DNA of 64,000 bases from Doryteuthis pealeii (GCA_023376005.1 CM042145.1:62557673-62621672), one strand, 5' to 3'. Counted from the stretch's first letter, positions 12,849 to 21,849 are shown. Notes: generated by a model from the sequence alone, not told the origin. Translations and numbers: made by a program.

Positions 12849-15800
12849 TGTGTGTCTGTATGAGTGAAAAAGGGAAACCCAAAATAAAGAGACAATAAAA
12901 TTTTAATAAACGTTATTTTCCTCATTCTGCAGTTTTCCCTTGACTGACATAAATACACAAACATGGAAATTGGATCATTTATAAATTATGAGAATCGACA
13001 AAGGAGAAATTTTTACAATCTTTTTTTTTATGGAATTCAGAAATTAATTTTTGAAAGATATTGCCTATGCAGGGTAGAAAAAGTTAAATAAATCAGATTA
13101 AACATTTAATATTTTTGAAAAATCAATTAAAAAGCAACATATTCATTTCACTCCAATGAGACAGGATTTTTTAATTTAAAAATACACCCATTTTTACATA
13201 ATTCTACAAAATTCTATTAAAATTGAACGAATGTTTTAATTTTAGTGTACAGAGAAAAATATATTTAAAAAAATTTTTATTTCGATTTTATCGACGACCA
13301 AAATTATGACAGATCTTTGAAATATTGGACATGTGCAAACCTAAACCGGATACAGTTAAATACACAGACATCTTCAAATTTAATCTAGAAGAACATTATG
13401 TGACTATTTCTTGTTTGTAAATAATTTTCTCGTAAAACTCTATACATTAGATAACTTTAAATATATATTGAAATAAAAGAAACTATATATAAATCAATGA
13501 TACCAGGCATCTATTCATTAAAACTTATTTTAACAATGTGGATCATTAAATGTTGCATACTTAATTTCTGAGTATATATAATACAGGGTTGTTCTTTATT
13601 CTATGTATTAAAGATTTTAACTAGAGATTAACTCATTGATGAAGTTACACAATTCCTGGGGGTATTGTGATGTAAGCAGTGACATAGTTCGGTTACAGAC
13701 AGACAAACACCATATCTCCATTATATATAGATTTGTGTAACATTTTTGCAAATGAATTTAATTTTCATTCTTGTTGTTAAATTTTATTTCAGTTTTTATA
13801 TTTATTTTCCTTTTTCTTTTTAATTTTTATTTCTATCAATTTGAATCTTTGTTATTGGGAAATTAAAAAACCCAAACAAACAATAAATTCAAGGAAATGT
13901 CTTGAATATCCAATTAATATCTATTAATACTTGTGTCCGTACAGCTGTTATTATCTTGCAACACCCTCTAGTTAAAAATGAGACCGTCCAAATTGTCCAA
14001 GCTGAAATGCAAAAATGAAAATTCTGATTATCTTGTGTTGCTTATCCCCGAGTTCTTATTTTTTATGAGCGTTGTCCCCTCAGCTAAATCATGGACCATT
14101 CTGTTTTTTATTATAAAAAAAGAAAGGGAAGAAAAAGGACCTGTGATACAGGAAAAATATAAGAAGAAAAAAAGAAGGAAAGAGAGTAGAGGAAAGATAG
14201 AGAGAAAGGGGATGAGTGATAATGCTAATCTGTTTCAATCGAACATGACGAAAAGATGAAAAGAAGGAAAGAAAGAAAAAAAATGTGAGAAGATTATTAT
14301 ACTTTTTACAAATTGAACAATTTGCAATAGCCTCAAGCAAACCTATTAAATGTTGTAATAATCAAATTATCATACTGTGGTATATCTATACATTTATTTA
14401 CAAGTGTGTATTTTTATATCAATTTGTTATATCTGTTTTATATCTGACTGTGAAATTCCCAATATTTCTTATATCTATTTTATGATTTTCTCTTTAGGAG
14501 TTTGGACAAATGTTGCTATTCCGAGGAAAAGTCGATTTGGTCCATTGACGGCCAAAATTAAAAGTAAATGCCAAGTGAATTGTGAAAAAACAACAGATTT
14601 CCCAATTTGGATGGTAAGTTTTCAAAAATAAACATCCCCACCCCTAACACAAGCATCTTATCATTTTTAAGGTTTGCTTTGTTTGTTTAACGGCATATCA
14701 ACCCCTTTTGGGTCACTTAATGCTGAATCAAGTCATTTTAATAAAAGTTTCTATGTTTCAAGTTCTTAATATCTTCAAATTGGTATAAATAATTTTCATT
14801 AACTTCATTTGGTTTGGTTTATTTATTTTACGGCATATCAACCCTTTTCGGGTCATTTAATGCCAAAACAAGTCATTTTAATAAAAGTTTCTTTGTTTCA
14901 AATTCTTAATATCTTCAAATTGATATAAATAATTTTTATTAACTTCATTTGATTTATTTATTTTTAATTTTTTTTTAATGGTATAATAACCCTGTTGGTT
15001 ATTTAATGCCAAAAACTGTTTGACTGTGAGATAAAAGTTAGAACTCAAGTTTCCTTTACAGGTGTAATTTGTGTAGATTGTTTTGTGGATGTATTTTATA
15101 TCTAATACATCATTTTTAAAAGCTCAAAATGTTTTTATCTTTATTTTATGATAAAATATAGTCTTATAAACTAATTAGAATTGATTGCTCTGTTCACCTT
15201 ATATCTTTGCTTGGTAAACCTTTTTCCCTATCCTTAATACTCATGTTTCTTCCTATTGTTTCTCTGTTAATTCTGATCCTCTCGTTACAACACAATGACT
15301 GTTTCTTTGTTTCAGATCTTTTTTCCCGAGGAGACGCTAGCAGATATTCTGGATGTGAGTGATGAGAATGATTGTAATTGGATGATGTTTGTCAAACCCG
15401 CTCGTTCTGTAGCCGAACAGAATCTGGTTGCCTACCAACACCATACAAGCATCTACTTCATTACCTGCTGTGATTTACAACCCCACCAAGAATTGCTGGT
15501 TTGGTATTCAAAAGATTATGCTCAAGCAATTGGTGAGTAGCTCAACTCAAACTCCCCTCCCTGTTGGGCAGAAGCATACAATTACCGAAACCCTGTTGGC
15601 TGAGGCTTTAGAATACACAGACTGCATCTCTACAGAGAGGTACCCCCCCCCCCCCCAAATGGGGCCACTTGTTGGCTGTAGGTGGCAACCTGTGATGCAT
15701 AAGGAGGGAATCCTGGTGGATGAGCAGTCCATGACATGCAACACCAAACTTTGTCCCTTACTTAACTAGATGGGCAGTCGGAGAGCCCTCATCGATCAAT

Positions 15801-18800
15801 CGGCTGGTCATGTCAAGCCCTAGCACTTAGATGATTGTCCCTTATGGCAAGCAACCCTTTTTATCATATGGGTTCTAGAAAGCAGTGGCTGAGGGTCTTC
15901 ATGTCCTGGGTATGACTCCTATGTATAATTTTATATTATACTTAATTAGAATAAATAAAAATAAGAGTAATCTTTTTTAATTTCATTAGTCTTTCTAATT
16001 CAATATAATATTTAATTATATTGAAACATACATGCCACAATGGGGATTGAGAACAACAGTCCGATACATCAAGAGTTAAGATTTGTTTAATAACTTCAGC
16101 ACATCTAATAAAACAAAGAAATCTGGTTCAATTTTATATTAACACTAACAAAAATTATTTCTTTTACACTTAAGAAGCTAAAATATGTATAGAAACCCAT
16201 TTCATGTTTTATCATTTTATCATTAAAAAATGTTTTAACAAACACTATACCTGATATCCCCCCTCTATACACACACGCATGTGTACACACACACATAGAT
16301 ATAATGAGTGTACACTATTCATTTTCCTGACATTAATACATTATTCTATGTACTACACATGAACCTTTGATGAGTTGTGGTGCACCTGAGCACTATATGT
16401 AATAATTTCATTATTATTTTAAATACTTGTGCCCGGAGGTGACATATTGTTACATAATCTATGTGGTTGCATAAGATTATTGTCAATCCCCTGTATTTCT
16501 AAAGGGATGGCTCTTTTCATATCACGGGCGGGACTTTCCATGGAATATTACAGAAAGCCCGCGAAATATGTGAAGTCACGTGGGACCTGGTTGGGTCCTC
16601 AGTTTCAGTTTGGACGTCGGGCAGAGATGTACTGCCTTAACTGGAACTCACTGCATACGCGCGCTATGTTAGTCAGATGTTTAGTTACATGAAATGTTTA
16701 GTTAAGTAAATGAAAAGCTTAAGAAAATAACACAGTTTTGTGGTTGGTGAATGTCTTGGTAACAAGACTGATCTAGAAGAAGAAATGAGTTAAGTGCGAC
16801 CGACCACCAAGACGAAGTCCAGATGTTAGAAGAGATGTTAGAAGAAGACGTAAGATAGAAAAGACGTCAGAAGAAGAATAGAAGTAAGTAAGTAAAGAAG
16901 GGTATACAACAATATTTTTGCTAGTAAATATCATATTTATACATATTTGTACATATAAATAAACTTTTTGACAAACCTTTTCATTAAATCAACACTGAAT
17001 GATTTTCTTTTTACATATGTTTATCTTCCTTTGAATATTTTCATTTGTTATTTAAAAATTTTTTTTCAGGTGTTCCCGTAAAAGCAGATGTGACCTTAAA
17101 CTGTTCAGTATGTGATAAAATCTTTGCCAGTCATAAACTGCTTGCCCAGCACCTTAAAGACATTCACCCCGAAGTCAGCGTTCGTAGATGGCGGTGCCAG
17201 TTCTGTAATCGGGGTTTTACGTCAACCACCAAACTTAAAACACATCTGCTCACACACATTGGGGTGAAACCTCATTCTTGTACGCAGTGTGGAAAACAGT
17301 TTACAGATCAGAGCAACCTTCGAATGCACCAGACAATCCATACAGGTAATTTTGACGATTTAATGATATTTTTTCAAAAATTTCTACACCCTGGTACAGG
17401 GATATTGAATATTAGGGTAGGTTGGTTATTCACTTTTTTACAAATTACAAATTCTCTCAATTAGCGAAAGTTGTGTGTTGGTATAATGAATTATCATCAT
17501 TATGTCGCACAATCGCCAACCTTCCCTATCATTCATTTTCCCAGGAAGGTCCTCTGCACAGCATCCAGCATCTTTGCATAGTTGGTCAATGTAGGTCTTG
17601 ATGGGCGGCCCATACTAGCATATCCGTGTGTTGGCTTCCACAGGAGAATGTCGCTTATGAGCTTGTCCTTGCTTCTCCAGCAGTGCCCAGCATGCTTTCT
17701 CCGTCTTACTCGAATGGTTTGTGAGATGGGGGGCAGGTGGCCATACAGCTGTTTCCTCGTGGGGTGCTGCTTCCACGATTTGTTCAAGACTGCACGCCGC
17801 ATTCTTGTGCAGCTTCCATCCAGCTTATTCTCAAGGCGCCTCGTTAGAGTCCAGGTGGTGCAGCCATACAGCAGCACTGATATAACCACAGCCTGGAAGA
17901 ATTGTCGCTTTAACTTGTCAGTGAGATTGGATTTCCATATTACTGATAATTTTTTTGTGGCCTACAACGCTTTTCCTATTTGTGTATTTACATCGCTTTC
18001 TGTGGATGAGATATTACTACCTAGGTATGTGAATTGGTATAATGAATACTAATACCAAAAACTAGATTTCTTACTTGCACGATTGTTTGAGAATATTGCA
18101 TCAAATATCATCTACTAAAATGCACCAAAGTTTTTGTTTTTGCAACATTTGGCCGAGAAAATTGAGCAATTTCAATATTTAAGACAGAAAAGGTTGTCAA
18201 TTTAAATGAAGCAAATAAAATATGATTAGAATTTTTATTTCATGCTTATCTCCCTTTGATCATTTGATACTCAAGTCATAATTGTATGCAGGTCATTCAA
18301 TAAATAAGGTGAATTTTTGCATCAGGATTTGCTCATATGAAGTATTCTTTACAGCTACACTTCTTTTCAAGAAAATCAATGATGATAGGTTCTTTTATAT
18401 CCCAGAAGACATGGCATGACCTTCTTTACGGACTGCTGTGCTCGGAATTTTTTTTATACTGGCAAGTCGGTGTGTTTCAGAGTAGCAAACCCATTTGTAA
18501 ACATTTTTTGACTAAAAAATGCTTCTCCGTACCACTCACACATTCTTCAGTAAATTTCACCGAAGATTTGATGACAGACCTCTGTTCAAGCCTGGAGCAT
18601 TTTGTTTGATTGGCCACCATTTTGAATAGCCTCAAATCCTTGAAATCCTTGGTAGAATAAGAATGTACTTGTTGCAGAGTCCTTTTGGTATTAATTCCTG
18701 TTAGCAACTGATTTCAGGTCAATTACCAATGACCTTAAATGCATTCTATGTTGTTTTTCATTGGTCAATACCTGATGCTGATTTTGGTAAAGTCTATAAA

Positions 18801-19537
18801 TAAAAGTGGTGATTTCTCATACATCTTATACCTGTGATAGTCCAACATTATGTTCACATCATATTTGCTATGTCTATTAACATACATGCAAATTCTTCAT
18901 TGGTCAATAGCTGCTGCTGATTTTGGGAAAGTCTATAAGTGGTGATTTCTCATACATCTTATACCTGTGTTAATCCAACATTTTTTCTTTTTTTTTTTTT
19001 TCAGGAGAACGCAAATTTTCCTGTTATGTCTGTCAGAAACAATTTCGCCAGAAAGCTCACCTCAAATCACACATGTTCACGCACACGGGAGAGAAGAGCC
19101 TGAAATGTCAATTCTGTGAAAAAATGTTTTCACGATCTTCGGACCTGAAACAGCATGAATATCAGCACACCAAAGAAAAGATCTTTTGCTGTTCGCACTG
19201 CGACAAAAGTTTCTATAAAATGCAAAACTTCAAAAAACATCTCAAGATTCATTCGGGTGAACGCAACTTTAGTTGTACGATGTGTTCAAAGTCGTTTTAT
19301 ACGAAATACCACTTGAAACGACATAGTAGTTCATGCAAAGGTTCTAAGTCTGTAGTCGGAGCTGGCACCATGGTGGTCCTCTCTGAGGATGTGGGACTGA
19401 CACTTGATGATGCCACGGACATTGTGAATGAAGAAGTTTTCAAAGACAATAACGGTGAAATTGAGGATGAGGATGAAGATGATAAAGTAAACGGGAGGAA
19501 AGGATTAGCGGATATTGATTTCACAGATGATCAATGA
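899..19537 (+). CDS. PRDM4: PRDM4 orthologue, PR/SET-domain zinc-finger protein (nine coding exons)
   Basis: Spliced gene joining 888-1040, 2964-3035, 5032-5675, 7584-7724, 10636-10797, 14498-14613, 15316-15532, 17070-17345 and 19005-19537, each intron GT..AG. Junction phases agree (phase 1, except phase 0 between exons 6 and 7). The product is about 767 residues. Order of parts: low-complexity Ser/Thr/Asn-rich N-terminal half; a C-x2-C-x6-C-x2-H zinc knuckle (about 335-350); a PR/SET domain (about 360-498) with the NWMMFV, EQNLVAY and ELLVWY signatures; seven C2H2-type fingers (about 505-710, the last C2HC); and an acidic Glu/Asp tail. A zinc knuckle before the PR domain, the finger number and the acidic tail are distinctive of PRDM4 among PRDM proteins. 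PRDM4 is known as a nuclear transcription regulator linked to PRMT5 and neurotrophin-receptor signalling; that role is family knowledge. Exon 3 has an apparent one-base deletion. The N-terminus may begin upstream of the window. Confidence 0.92.
1083..1425 (+). repeat. Family G dispersed repeat, partial
   Basis: Lies in PRDM4 intron 1, just after exon 1. It carries the shared landmarks: cccaaccc..attgccct, atcatatgggtgcta, ggtgaggttccagttctgg, cccaggtccactctgacc, and the end ggttgatatgctgtaaaac. Its first part makes the exon-1 reading frame look longer than the splice donor allows. Confidence 0.8.
1488..2880 (+). mobile_element. Family H (Helitron-like, non-autonomous), interrupted
   Basis: Begins near actagcagga and ends at ttacagacagatagacac..ccattataataag. 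Other copies end in the same way. CTAG at one end and TCTTATTATAATGGAGAT at the other recall Helitron termini, but this classification is tentative. The element is interrupted by family R and foldback DNA at about 2160-2672. Confidence 0.5.
2163..2672 (-). repeat. Family R repeat plus foldback arms inserted into family H
   Basis: 2170-2480 is the reverse complement of family R (compare 36430-36730 and 48395-48650). Arms 2424-2510 and 2586-2671 are inverted copies of each other, including caccgtcaacatcc / ggatgttgacggtg. The 75-bp spacer holds aaccctaacccctaaccc, a telomere-like motif. Confidence 0.7.
2964..3035 (+). CDS. PRDM4: PRDM4 exon 2
   Basis: A 72-nt exon between acceptor catcatcag and donor GTTAGT, phase 1 at both ends. 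It encodes about 24 residues beginning AVNDKINSIV and ending INQQLS. It is too short and too poorly conserved to identify alone; the phase match on both sides and the continuous reading frame support it. Confidence 0.75.
3046..3560. repeat. Penelope-like or hammerhead-like dispersed repeat (two partial copies)
   Basis: 3395-3560 reads ttttgagatgaggcttgatg ... tgttgtccacatctttattg ... acaatgtttcggctgctgtg ... cctcaggtgttccctgtg. 3090-3200 repeats parts of this plus ggggttagggttag. The same family occurs at 21640-21800, 22450-22560, 22870-22985 and 35866-36000. On one strand it has CTGANGA followed by GAAAC at hammerhead-like spacing, but degenerate here. Confidence 0.55.
4163..4265 (+). mobile_element. 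SINE-A (tRNA-derived), 5' part
   Basis: Has the tRNA-like head: A box gtggtgtaatggttagagt and B box agttcaaatcctgg, then gctgtttgcatttcac and the shared body start. Truncated at aatacccttgg. Confidence 0.8.
4455..4670 (+). repeat. Family G dispersed repeat, 5' part
   Basis: Contains actgctcctctgcaaagggg, atggggccacctgttgagcg, gctgagcagtccatgacatg, and gaggcccctccgatcaattg. All overlapping reading frames here are by-products of the repeat. Confidence 0.75.
5032..5675 (+). CDS. PRDM4: PRDM4 exon 3, with apparent one-base frameshift
   Basis: Large exon after acceptor cttttag, before donor GTAAGT. It encodes a Ser/Thr/Asn/Gln-rich low-complexity stretch, as expected for the N-terminal half of PRDM4. 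The first part reads in one frame until a stop at 5496-5498; the second part (from about 5490, with VDGSVSVEES) reads in another and joins exon 4 correctly. Exon length is 644 nt, while the flanking phases demand a multiple of three, so one base is missing. One extra A in the AAA run near 5490 would restore a smooth frame. An assembly error, an allele or a real lesion are all possible. Confidence 0.85.
6005..6480. repeat. Duplicated Q-flank repeat with a SINE-A tail between copies
   Basis: 6030-6090 and 6415-6475 share ggtacagataat(a/g)ttcaatatat and aaaatgttgtcattgatgca. Between them, 6240-6400 matches the 3' body of SINE-A (ctagctatgggtaa, ccttaattaggcaacc, ggaaaac). Confidence 0.6.
6510..6880. 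repeat. Family Q dispersed repeat
   Basis: Shares long stretches with 26540-26900, in the same order: taggagtagggaagctctag, ctcattttacagacaaaaat, attggaagctcaaatttggg, and gatttgacatggaattac. No TIRs or coding sequence recognised. Confidence 0.75.
7064..7499. mobile_element. Foldback/MITE-type DNA element, about 145-bp terminal inverted repeats
   Basis: Starts GGTAATTTATGAGGAAGTGC and ends with its exact reverse complement. The inverted arms extend about 145 bp to gtcgtaattcttattta. It is flanked by the direct repeat ACTAA (7059-7063 and 7500-7504), consistent with a 5-bp target duplication. The centre is a simple aagaattacgacaaa repeat with no transposase. It lies in intron 3 of PRDM4. Confidence 0.85.
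7584..7724 (+). CDS. PRDM4: PRDM4 exon 4
   Basis: A 141-nt exon after acceptor ttccttcag and before donor GTAAGT, phase 1 at both ends. It encodes a polar, acidic segment (VIDMILKVQH ... KTPQIALEH) leading to the zinc knuckle of the next exon. It lies directly downstream of a foldback transposon ending at 7499. Confidence 0.82.
7945..8275. repeat. Minisatellite, about 30-bp unit
   Basis: About eleven imperfect copies of a unit like tgcattggacaatgattttt followed by actatgaaaa. It lies between two copies of the MITE end at 7845-7925 and 8283-8523. Confidence 0.85.
8283..8523. mobile_element. MITE with taccgtgtttccc-type inverted termini
   Basis: The left end is taccgtgtttcccctgaaaa..gacagggcttatatt and the right end ggtcttattttgcaggaaac..gta, its imperfect inverse. 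I recognise this ACCGTGTTTCCCCGAAAATAA signature as a widespread animal DNA-transposon MITE. 7845-7925 holds a second, truncated end. Confidence 0.7.
9195..9560 (+). repeat. Family S dispersed repeat
   Basis: Matches 23740-24015 in inverse orientation: ccaaaggggctgtgg / cagagcccctttgg, gcttttggcgtacttgtc, gcatgcag, and ttgttggatggagcc. Function unknown; both frames are broken. Confidence 0.7.
9910..10485 (-). repeat. Family G dispersed repeat, near full length
   Basis: Runs from tggtttggtttggtttg and acggcatatcaacc, through ggtactaccactccgggtca, to acccctctgcagaggtgcag and attctaatactccagcc. It is one of the most complete copies, about 575 bp, with no protein frame. Its origin is unclear; the tail suggests retroposition. 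Confidence 0.82.
10636..10797 (+). CDS. PRDM4: PRDM4 exon 5: zinc knuckle and start of PR domain
   Basis: Acceptor ttttcattttcag, donor GTGAAT, phase 1 at both ends. It encodes CLDCNAQLKEPCQIH, a C-x2-C-x6-C-x2-H knuckle, then IPDSPIITRARISLPS. The latter corresponds to the PDTPIESRARLSLP stretch remembered from vertebrate PRDM4, immediately before the PR domain. This exon is the most diagnostic for PRDM4. Confidence 0.93.
11174..11518. mobile_element. Retroposed insertion with 19-bp target duplication
   Basis: The 19-bp sequence aatttgattaattaataga flanks a 307-bp insert (11193-11499) on both sides. The insert holds taataataacagcagcagag and ggtcacgtgcttatcgg but no family I recognise. A long duplication suggests LINE-mediated insertion. 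Confidence 0.7.
11642..11730 (-). mobile_element. SINE-A head, minus strand
   Basis: Reverse complement of the tRNA-like head: ccaggatttgaact (B box) and aaccattacaccacacgcctcc (A box). Confidence 0.8.
12125..12395 (-). mobile_element. LINE 3' fragment encoding a C-terminal zinc motif
   Basis: The reverse strand carries the same sequence as 21190-21360: tacaaatgcaaaatctgtgg, encoding CKICGRECFS...HSHRRRC. This C2HC/C2H2-like motif ends the ORF2 of many invertebrate non-LTR elements. It is not a PRDM finger. Confidence 0.75.
12807..12846. repeat. (GA)n microsatellite
   Basis: About 20 GA units. Confidence 0.95.
13380..13735 (+). repeat. Family H (Helitron-like) 3' part
   Basis: Ends ggtattgtgatgtaagcagt..gacatagttcggttacagac..ccattatata, as in other H copies. 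Confidence 0.6.
14498..14613 (+). CDS. PRDM4: PRDM4 exon 6: N-terminal part of PR/SET domain
   Basis: Acceptor tctctttag, donor GTAAGT. It begins in phase 1 and ends in phase 0. It encodes GVWTNVAIPRKSRFGPL, the GVWT...IP...FGPL opening of PR domains, and ends at DFPIWM. Confidence 0.92.
14670..14945. repeat. 135-bp tandem duplication of a family G end
   Basis: Two successive copies of acggcatatcaaccc..gggtca(c/t)ttaatgc, caagtcattttaataaaagt, tcttaatatcttcaaattg and taacttcattt. A third, diverged start follows to about 15020. It lies in intron 6 of PRDM4. Confidence 0.8.
15316..15532 (+). CDS. PRDM4: PRDM4 exon 7: C-terminal part of PR/SET domain
   Basis: Acceptor gtttcag, donor GTGAGT. 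It carries the core PR signatures: DENDCNWMMFVKPAR, EQNLVAYQ, and QELLVWYSKDYAQAIG. The last is nearly the ELLFYYSRDYAQQIG remembered for vertebrate PRDM4. PRDM4 is generally regarded as lacking strong methyltransferase activity of its own, and the classical SET NHxC motif is not visible here. Confidence 0.94.
15580..15925 (+). repeat. Family G dispersed repeat
   Basis: Contains gaatacacagactgcatctc, a long C run, ggatgagcagtccatgacat, and ggttctagaaagcagtggct. It begins about 45 bp after the exon-7 donor of PRDM4. Confidence 0.8.
16444..16915. mobile_element. Solo LTR (464 bp) with ATAT target duplication
   Basis: The element runs 16448-16911, TGTTACATAA to GTATACAACA, with ATAT on both sides (16444-16447, 16912-16915). 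A second copy at 29625-30102 has the same ends and a different duplication. No internal retroviral region is present. TG..CA ends and 4-bp duplications suit an LTR retrotransposon after recombination. Confidence 0.8.
17070..17345 (+). CDS. PRDM4: PRDM4 exon 8: zinc fingers 1-3
   Basis: Acceptor tttttttcag, donor GTAATT, phase 1 at both ends. It encodes three C2H2 units: CSVCDKIF...H...H; CQFCNRGF...HLLTH; and CTQCGKQF...HQTIH. The TGE linker after the third finger is split by the intron and completed by exon 9. The spacer VKPHSC matches the MGMKPH linker of vertebrate PRDM4. Confidence 0.94.
17403..18200. mobile_element. Family T palindromic MITE, split by a LINE
   Basis: 17403-17488 starts agggtaggttggttattcac, with gcgaaagttgtgtgttgg; it continues at 18018 with aatactaataccaaaaacta, as in the intact copy at 28797-29141. 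The split is caused by the LINE fragment 17489-18017. Confidence 0.75.
17489..18017 (-). mobile_element. 5'-truncated RTE/jockey-like LINE fragment, C-terminal ORF2 part
   Basis: The reverse strand encodes SVLLYGCTTWTLTRRLENKL, then TRMRRAVLN.SWKQHPT, LYGHLPPIS, RRKHAGHC, and LLWKPTHG. This is the familiar C-terminal region of non-LTR reverse transcriptases, downstream of the catalytic domain. It is flanked by the 14-bp direct repeat ttggtataatgaat and has an ataatgatgat-type tail. Frame breaks show it is dead. Confidence 0.85.
18285..18720 (-). pseudogene. Degraded mariner-like transposase
   Basis: The reverse strand reads KCSRLEQRSVIK near the N-terminal end and, after frame breaks, HVFWDIKEPIIIDFLEK. 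The second part matches the mariner WD..G....DFLE signature that carries a catalytic Asp. Several stops and frameshifts interrupt it. Confidence 0.6.
18762..18985. repeat. Direct duplication of about 85 bp
   Basis: attggtcaatacctgatgct..tctcatacatcttatacctg at 18762-18850 recurs at 18898-18982 with few changes, just upstream of the last PRDM4 exon. Confidence 0.75.
19005..19537 (+). CDS. PRDM4: PRDM4 terminal exon: zinc fingers 4-7, acidic tail and stop
   Basis: Acceptor after a long T tract (tttttcag). Fingers: CYVCQKQF...HMFTH; CQFCEKMF...HEYQH; CSHCDKSF...HLKIH; and a last CTMCSKSF...H...C unit of C2HC form, also seen at the end of vertebrate PRDM4. TGEK-like linkers join them. The tail after CKGSKS carries a run of Glu and Asp (EDEDEDD). 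The stop TGA is at 19535-19537. The frame is intact. Confidence 0.94.
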
Positions 19538-19620
19538 TAAAATATCCCTACACCCCTCCCCCTAAAAAACGGAATAAAAGATGAAAGTAACATTAAAAAA
19601 AAAAAAAAAATTATAAAAAA
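19538..19620 (+). terminator. PRDM4 3' UTR with poly(A) signal
   Basis: An AATAAA hexamer lies at about 19572, some 35 bases after the stop codon, followed by an A-rich stretch. This would give a very short 3' UTR. Other A/T-rich signals downstream could also be used. Confidence 0.5.
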
Positions 19621-20300
19621 CCCCCAAAAAACAAACAGCTAATCAATGTAAGTAATCAATATTTAATTAACCCTTTCGCTACCATTTAAAAAAAAAAAAA
19701 AAAGTTTTGGGTATGCCAAATTATGGTTTATGGAAAAACATTCTTTAAAGAAATTAATTTTGCTTTTTTTTTAAAAAAAAGGGGATTTTTTTTTGAAAAA
19801 GAAAAAAACAAATAATTTTTTTTAAAAAAATTTGGGAAGTTTTTTGAAAAAGAAACAAAATAATTTTTTTGAAAAAAAAAATAAAGGAGAATTTGTTGGT
19901 AAAAAAAAAAAAAGCAGAATATATTTTTTTTTCAGAACTAACTTCAATTCTCGGTCATAAAGTGGGTTTCCTGTTCACCACTTGAATTTTTAAATTAAAA
20001 AAAAAAATTCTAAGGGTTAAAATTAAAATGAAATTCAATTGGAAAACCAGTAAAATAAGTAAAAGGGATTTTTTTTTTACTTTTGTCTTTTAGCCTGTGA
20101 TTCAAATTTTAAACTTTTATCTGGTGAGTGAAAGGGTTAAGTATAAAGAAAGTAGAATTCTCTTAATATTTTCATTTTTTTTTTTTTTTATTAAACCAAA
20201 GTGATTTTTGTTAATATTAGAAAATAAGATATAATTTATAATAATTTAATAATTTAATAATAATATTATTTATTTAGAATATTTTAGGGAGATGAAAATT
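19621..20300. other. A/T-rich low-complexity stretch, no gene seen
   Basis: Runs of A and T dominate. I see no open frame of interest, RNA gene or transposon end. Confidence 0.7.
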
Positions 20301-20321
20301 AAGAATTGAAAAAAGTCAGTT

Positions 20322-20346
20322 TAGCTCAGTCAGTAGAGCATACACT
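20322..20346 (+). repeat. tRNA-like A-box fragment (SINE-B head?)
   Basis: tttagctcagtcagtagagc matches a tRNA D-arm/A box and the head of SINE-B (60646), but nothing beyond it matches. Confidence 0.4.
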
Positions 20347-20471
20347 TTTTTTTTTGTTATTTTTTTCTACACAGAAAATCACAAAAAGACTTGAACAACT
20401 ACAGATAAAAATCAAAAAAGATAAATATTCCCGGGTTTTTAACAATAACTTGCTGCCAAAATATACAAAAA

Positions 20472-20477
<6 letters not shown>

Positions 20478-20516
<39 letters not shown>

Positions 20517-20520
20517 TATA
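20478..20520. repeat. (CA)n microsatellite
   Basis: About 15 CA units followed by atacatatata. Confidence 0.95.
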
Positions 20521-20582
20521 TATTTTAAGAGAATCAAGTTCACTTTTTTAACCATTGTTTAAATATTGATTACTTACAAGTG

Positions 20583-20613
<31 letters not shown>

Positions 20614-20829
20614 AAAGTTACTTTCATGTTTTTAAATTGTTTGGTCAACAATATTGCCACCTTTTGTGCAGATTTTGAAATTGACATTTCAATACGGTTA
20701 ACATATGTAATGTATGGGTGCTCCTTATTTTATCAAAGAATCACATTCATTCATCAAATTTGTTTTGCTGTGTAAAATTGAATATCATGTTTTAAATTAT
20801 CAGGAACACAAGAAGAAATTCTCTTACAG

Positions 20830-20880
20830 TTGGTACGAGGGTGAGTCAGAAATTTTGCAATATTTGGGGGGTGAAATGTT
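20830..20880 (+). mobile_element. Possible mariner terminal inverted repeat
   Basis: tacgagggtgagtcagaaat resembles the tacgagggtgagtcaaaaag end of irritans-type mariners. No transposase follows. Confidence 0.4.
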
Positions 20881-21034
20881 TTCATTCTAGATGCAACCAA
20901 AATGAGGAAAATGATTCAAATAAATCTGTAAATAAAGGCATAAAATAACTCGAGACAGGTTGACATGGCGTTAAAATCAATTGATTGATTATCTAAAATC
21001 TTAGTGAACTTGAAGGGCACAAAAAAAAAAAAAA

Positions 21035-21362
21035 AAAATTTCAAGGATGTCTGCAAAAATGATCTCAGGGGCTTTGGCATTGTCCCTTCCAGCTGGGAAA
21101 ATTTGGCTCAAGACCGCCCTTGGTGGCGGCAGAATATCCAGAGAGGACTGTACATGTCAGAAGTCACCCTGATACAACATCATGAAGCTAAGAGGTCCAT
21201 AAGAAAGCAACGGCAACAAAGCATCGGAACATCATCATCTACAGGGACAACCTACAAATGCAAAATCTGTGGTCGAGAATGTTTCTCAAACATCGGACTT
21301 CATAGTCACAGGAGGCGCTGCAACTTCAGGGGCACACAAAAACTTTTATCATAGTCTTTCGA
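21035..21362 (+). mobile_element. LINE 3' fragment with C-terminal zinc motif
   Basis: Encodes FGIVPSSWENLAQDRPWWRQ, then RQQSIGTS and CKICGRECFSNIGLHSHRRRC, ending at a stop. Non-LTR elements often end ORF2 this way. It is the same family as 12125-12395 and is unrelated to PRDM4, despite lying downstream of it. Confidence 0.8.
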
Positions 21363-21639
21363 GACTGAATTGCCAATGAGTGAACTTGAAAAAGAAATCA
21401 ATGGAAGGGGAATAGATTTGAATCATACAAAGTGCTAAAGGTTAGAACATAAAAAAGGGGTTGTGTGTTAAGAGATCACTTGAATATTTCTTTTTAAATT
21501 GAAAACACAATGAAAATAAAAGTTTGTATGATTCTTTGAGTAAATTAAGAGCATCTGGATTTAAAGTTGTCCCTTAAATTTGAAAAAAAAAAAGGGAATT
21601 TTTTCTAGGTATCTGCAATATATTATTACCATTTCTCTG

Positions 21640-21800
21640 TATTCGTGAGTTGAGGCTTGATAATAATTTTGTTTTTTTTCAGACTGTTGTCCTCATCTTT
21701 ATTGTGGTATGTATAAGCACAATGTTTTGGTCACTGTATCGTCCGGCCCTCCTCAGGTGTTTGCTGTGTATCTGAGTATAGTAATGATCCAGCCTTGGAA
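21640..21800. repeat. Penelope-like/hammerhead-like dispersed repeat
   Basis: gagttgaggcttgataataa .. gttgtcctcatctttattgt .. cctcctcaggtgtttgctgt, as at 3395-3560. Confidence 0.6.
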
Positions 21801-21849
21801 ATCATTTTTAATAGTTTGACTGTTGATCAAAGATGTGTCGAGGGAACTT

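Noticed and set aside
17582..18052. 156-codon plus frame
   Set aside because: It is the antisense of the LINE fragment that reads correctly on the minus strand.
21004..21354. Plus-strand frame with a zinc-finger-like motif downstream of PRDM4
   Set aside because: The same motif and flanks occur inverted at 12125-12395, and it is typical of LINE ORF2 ends.
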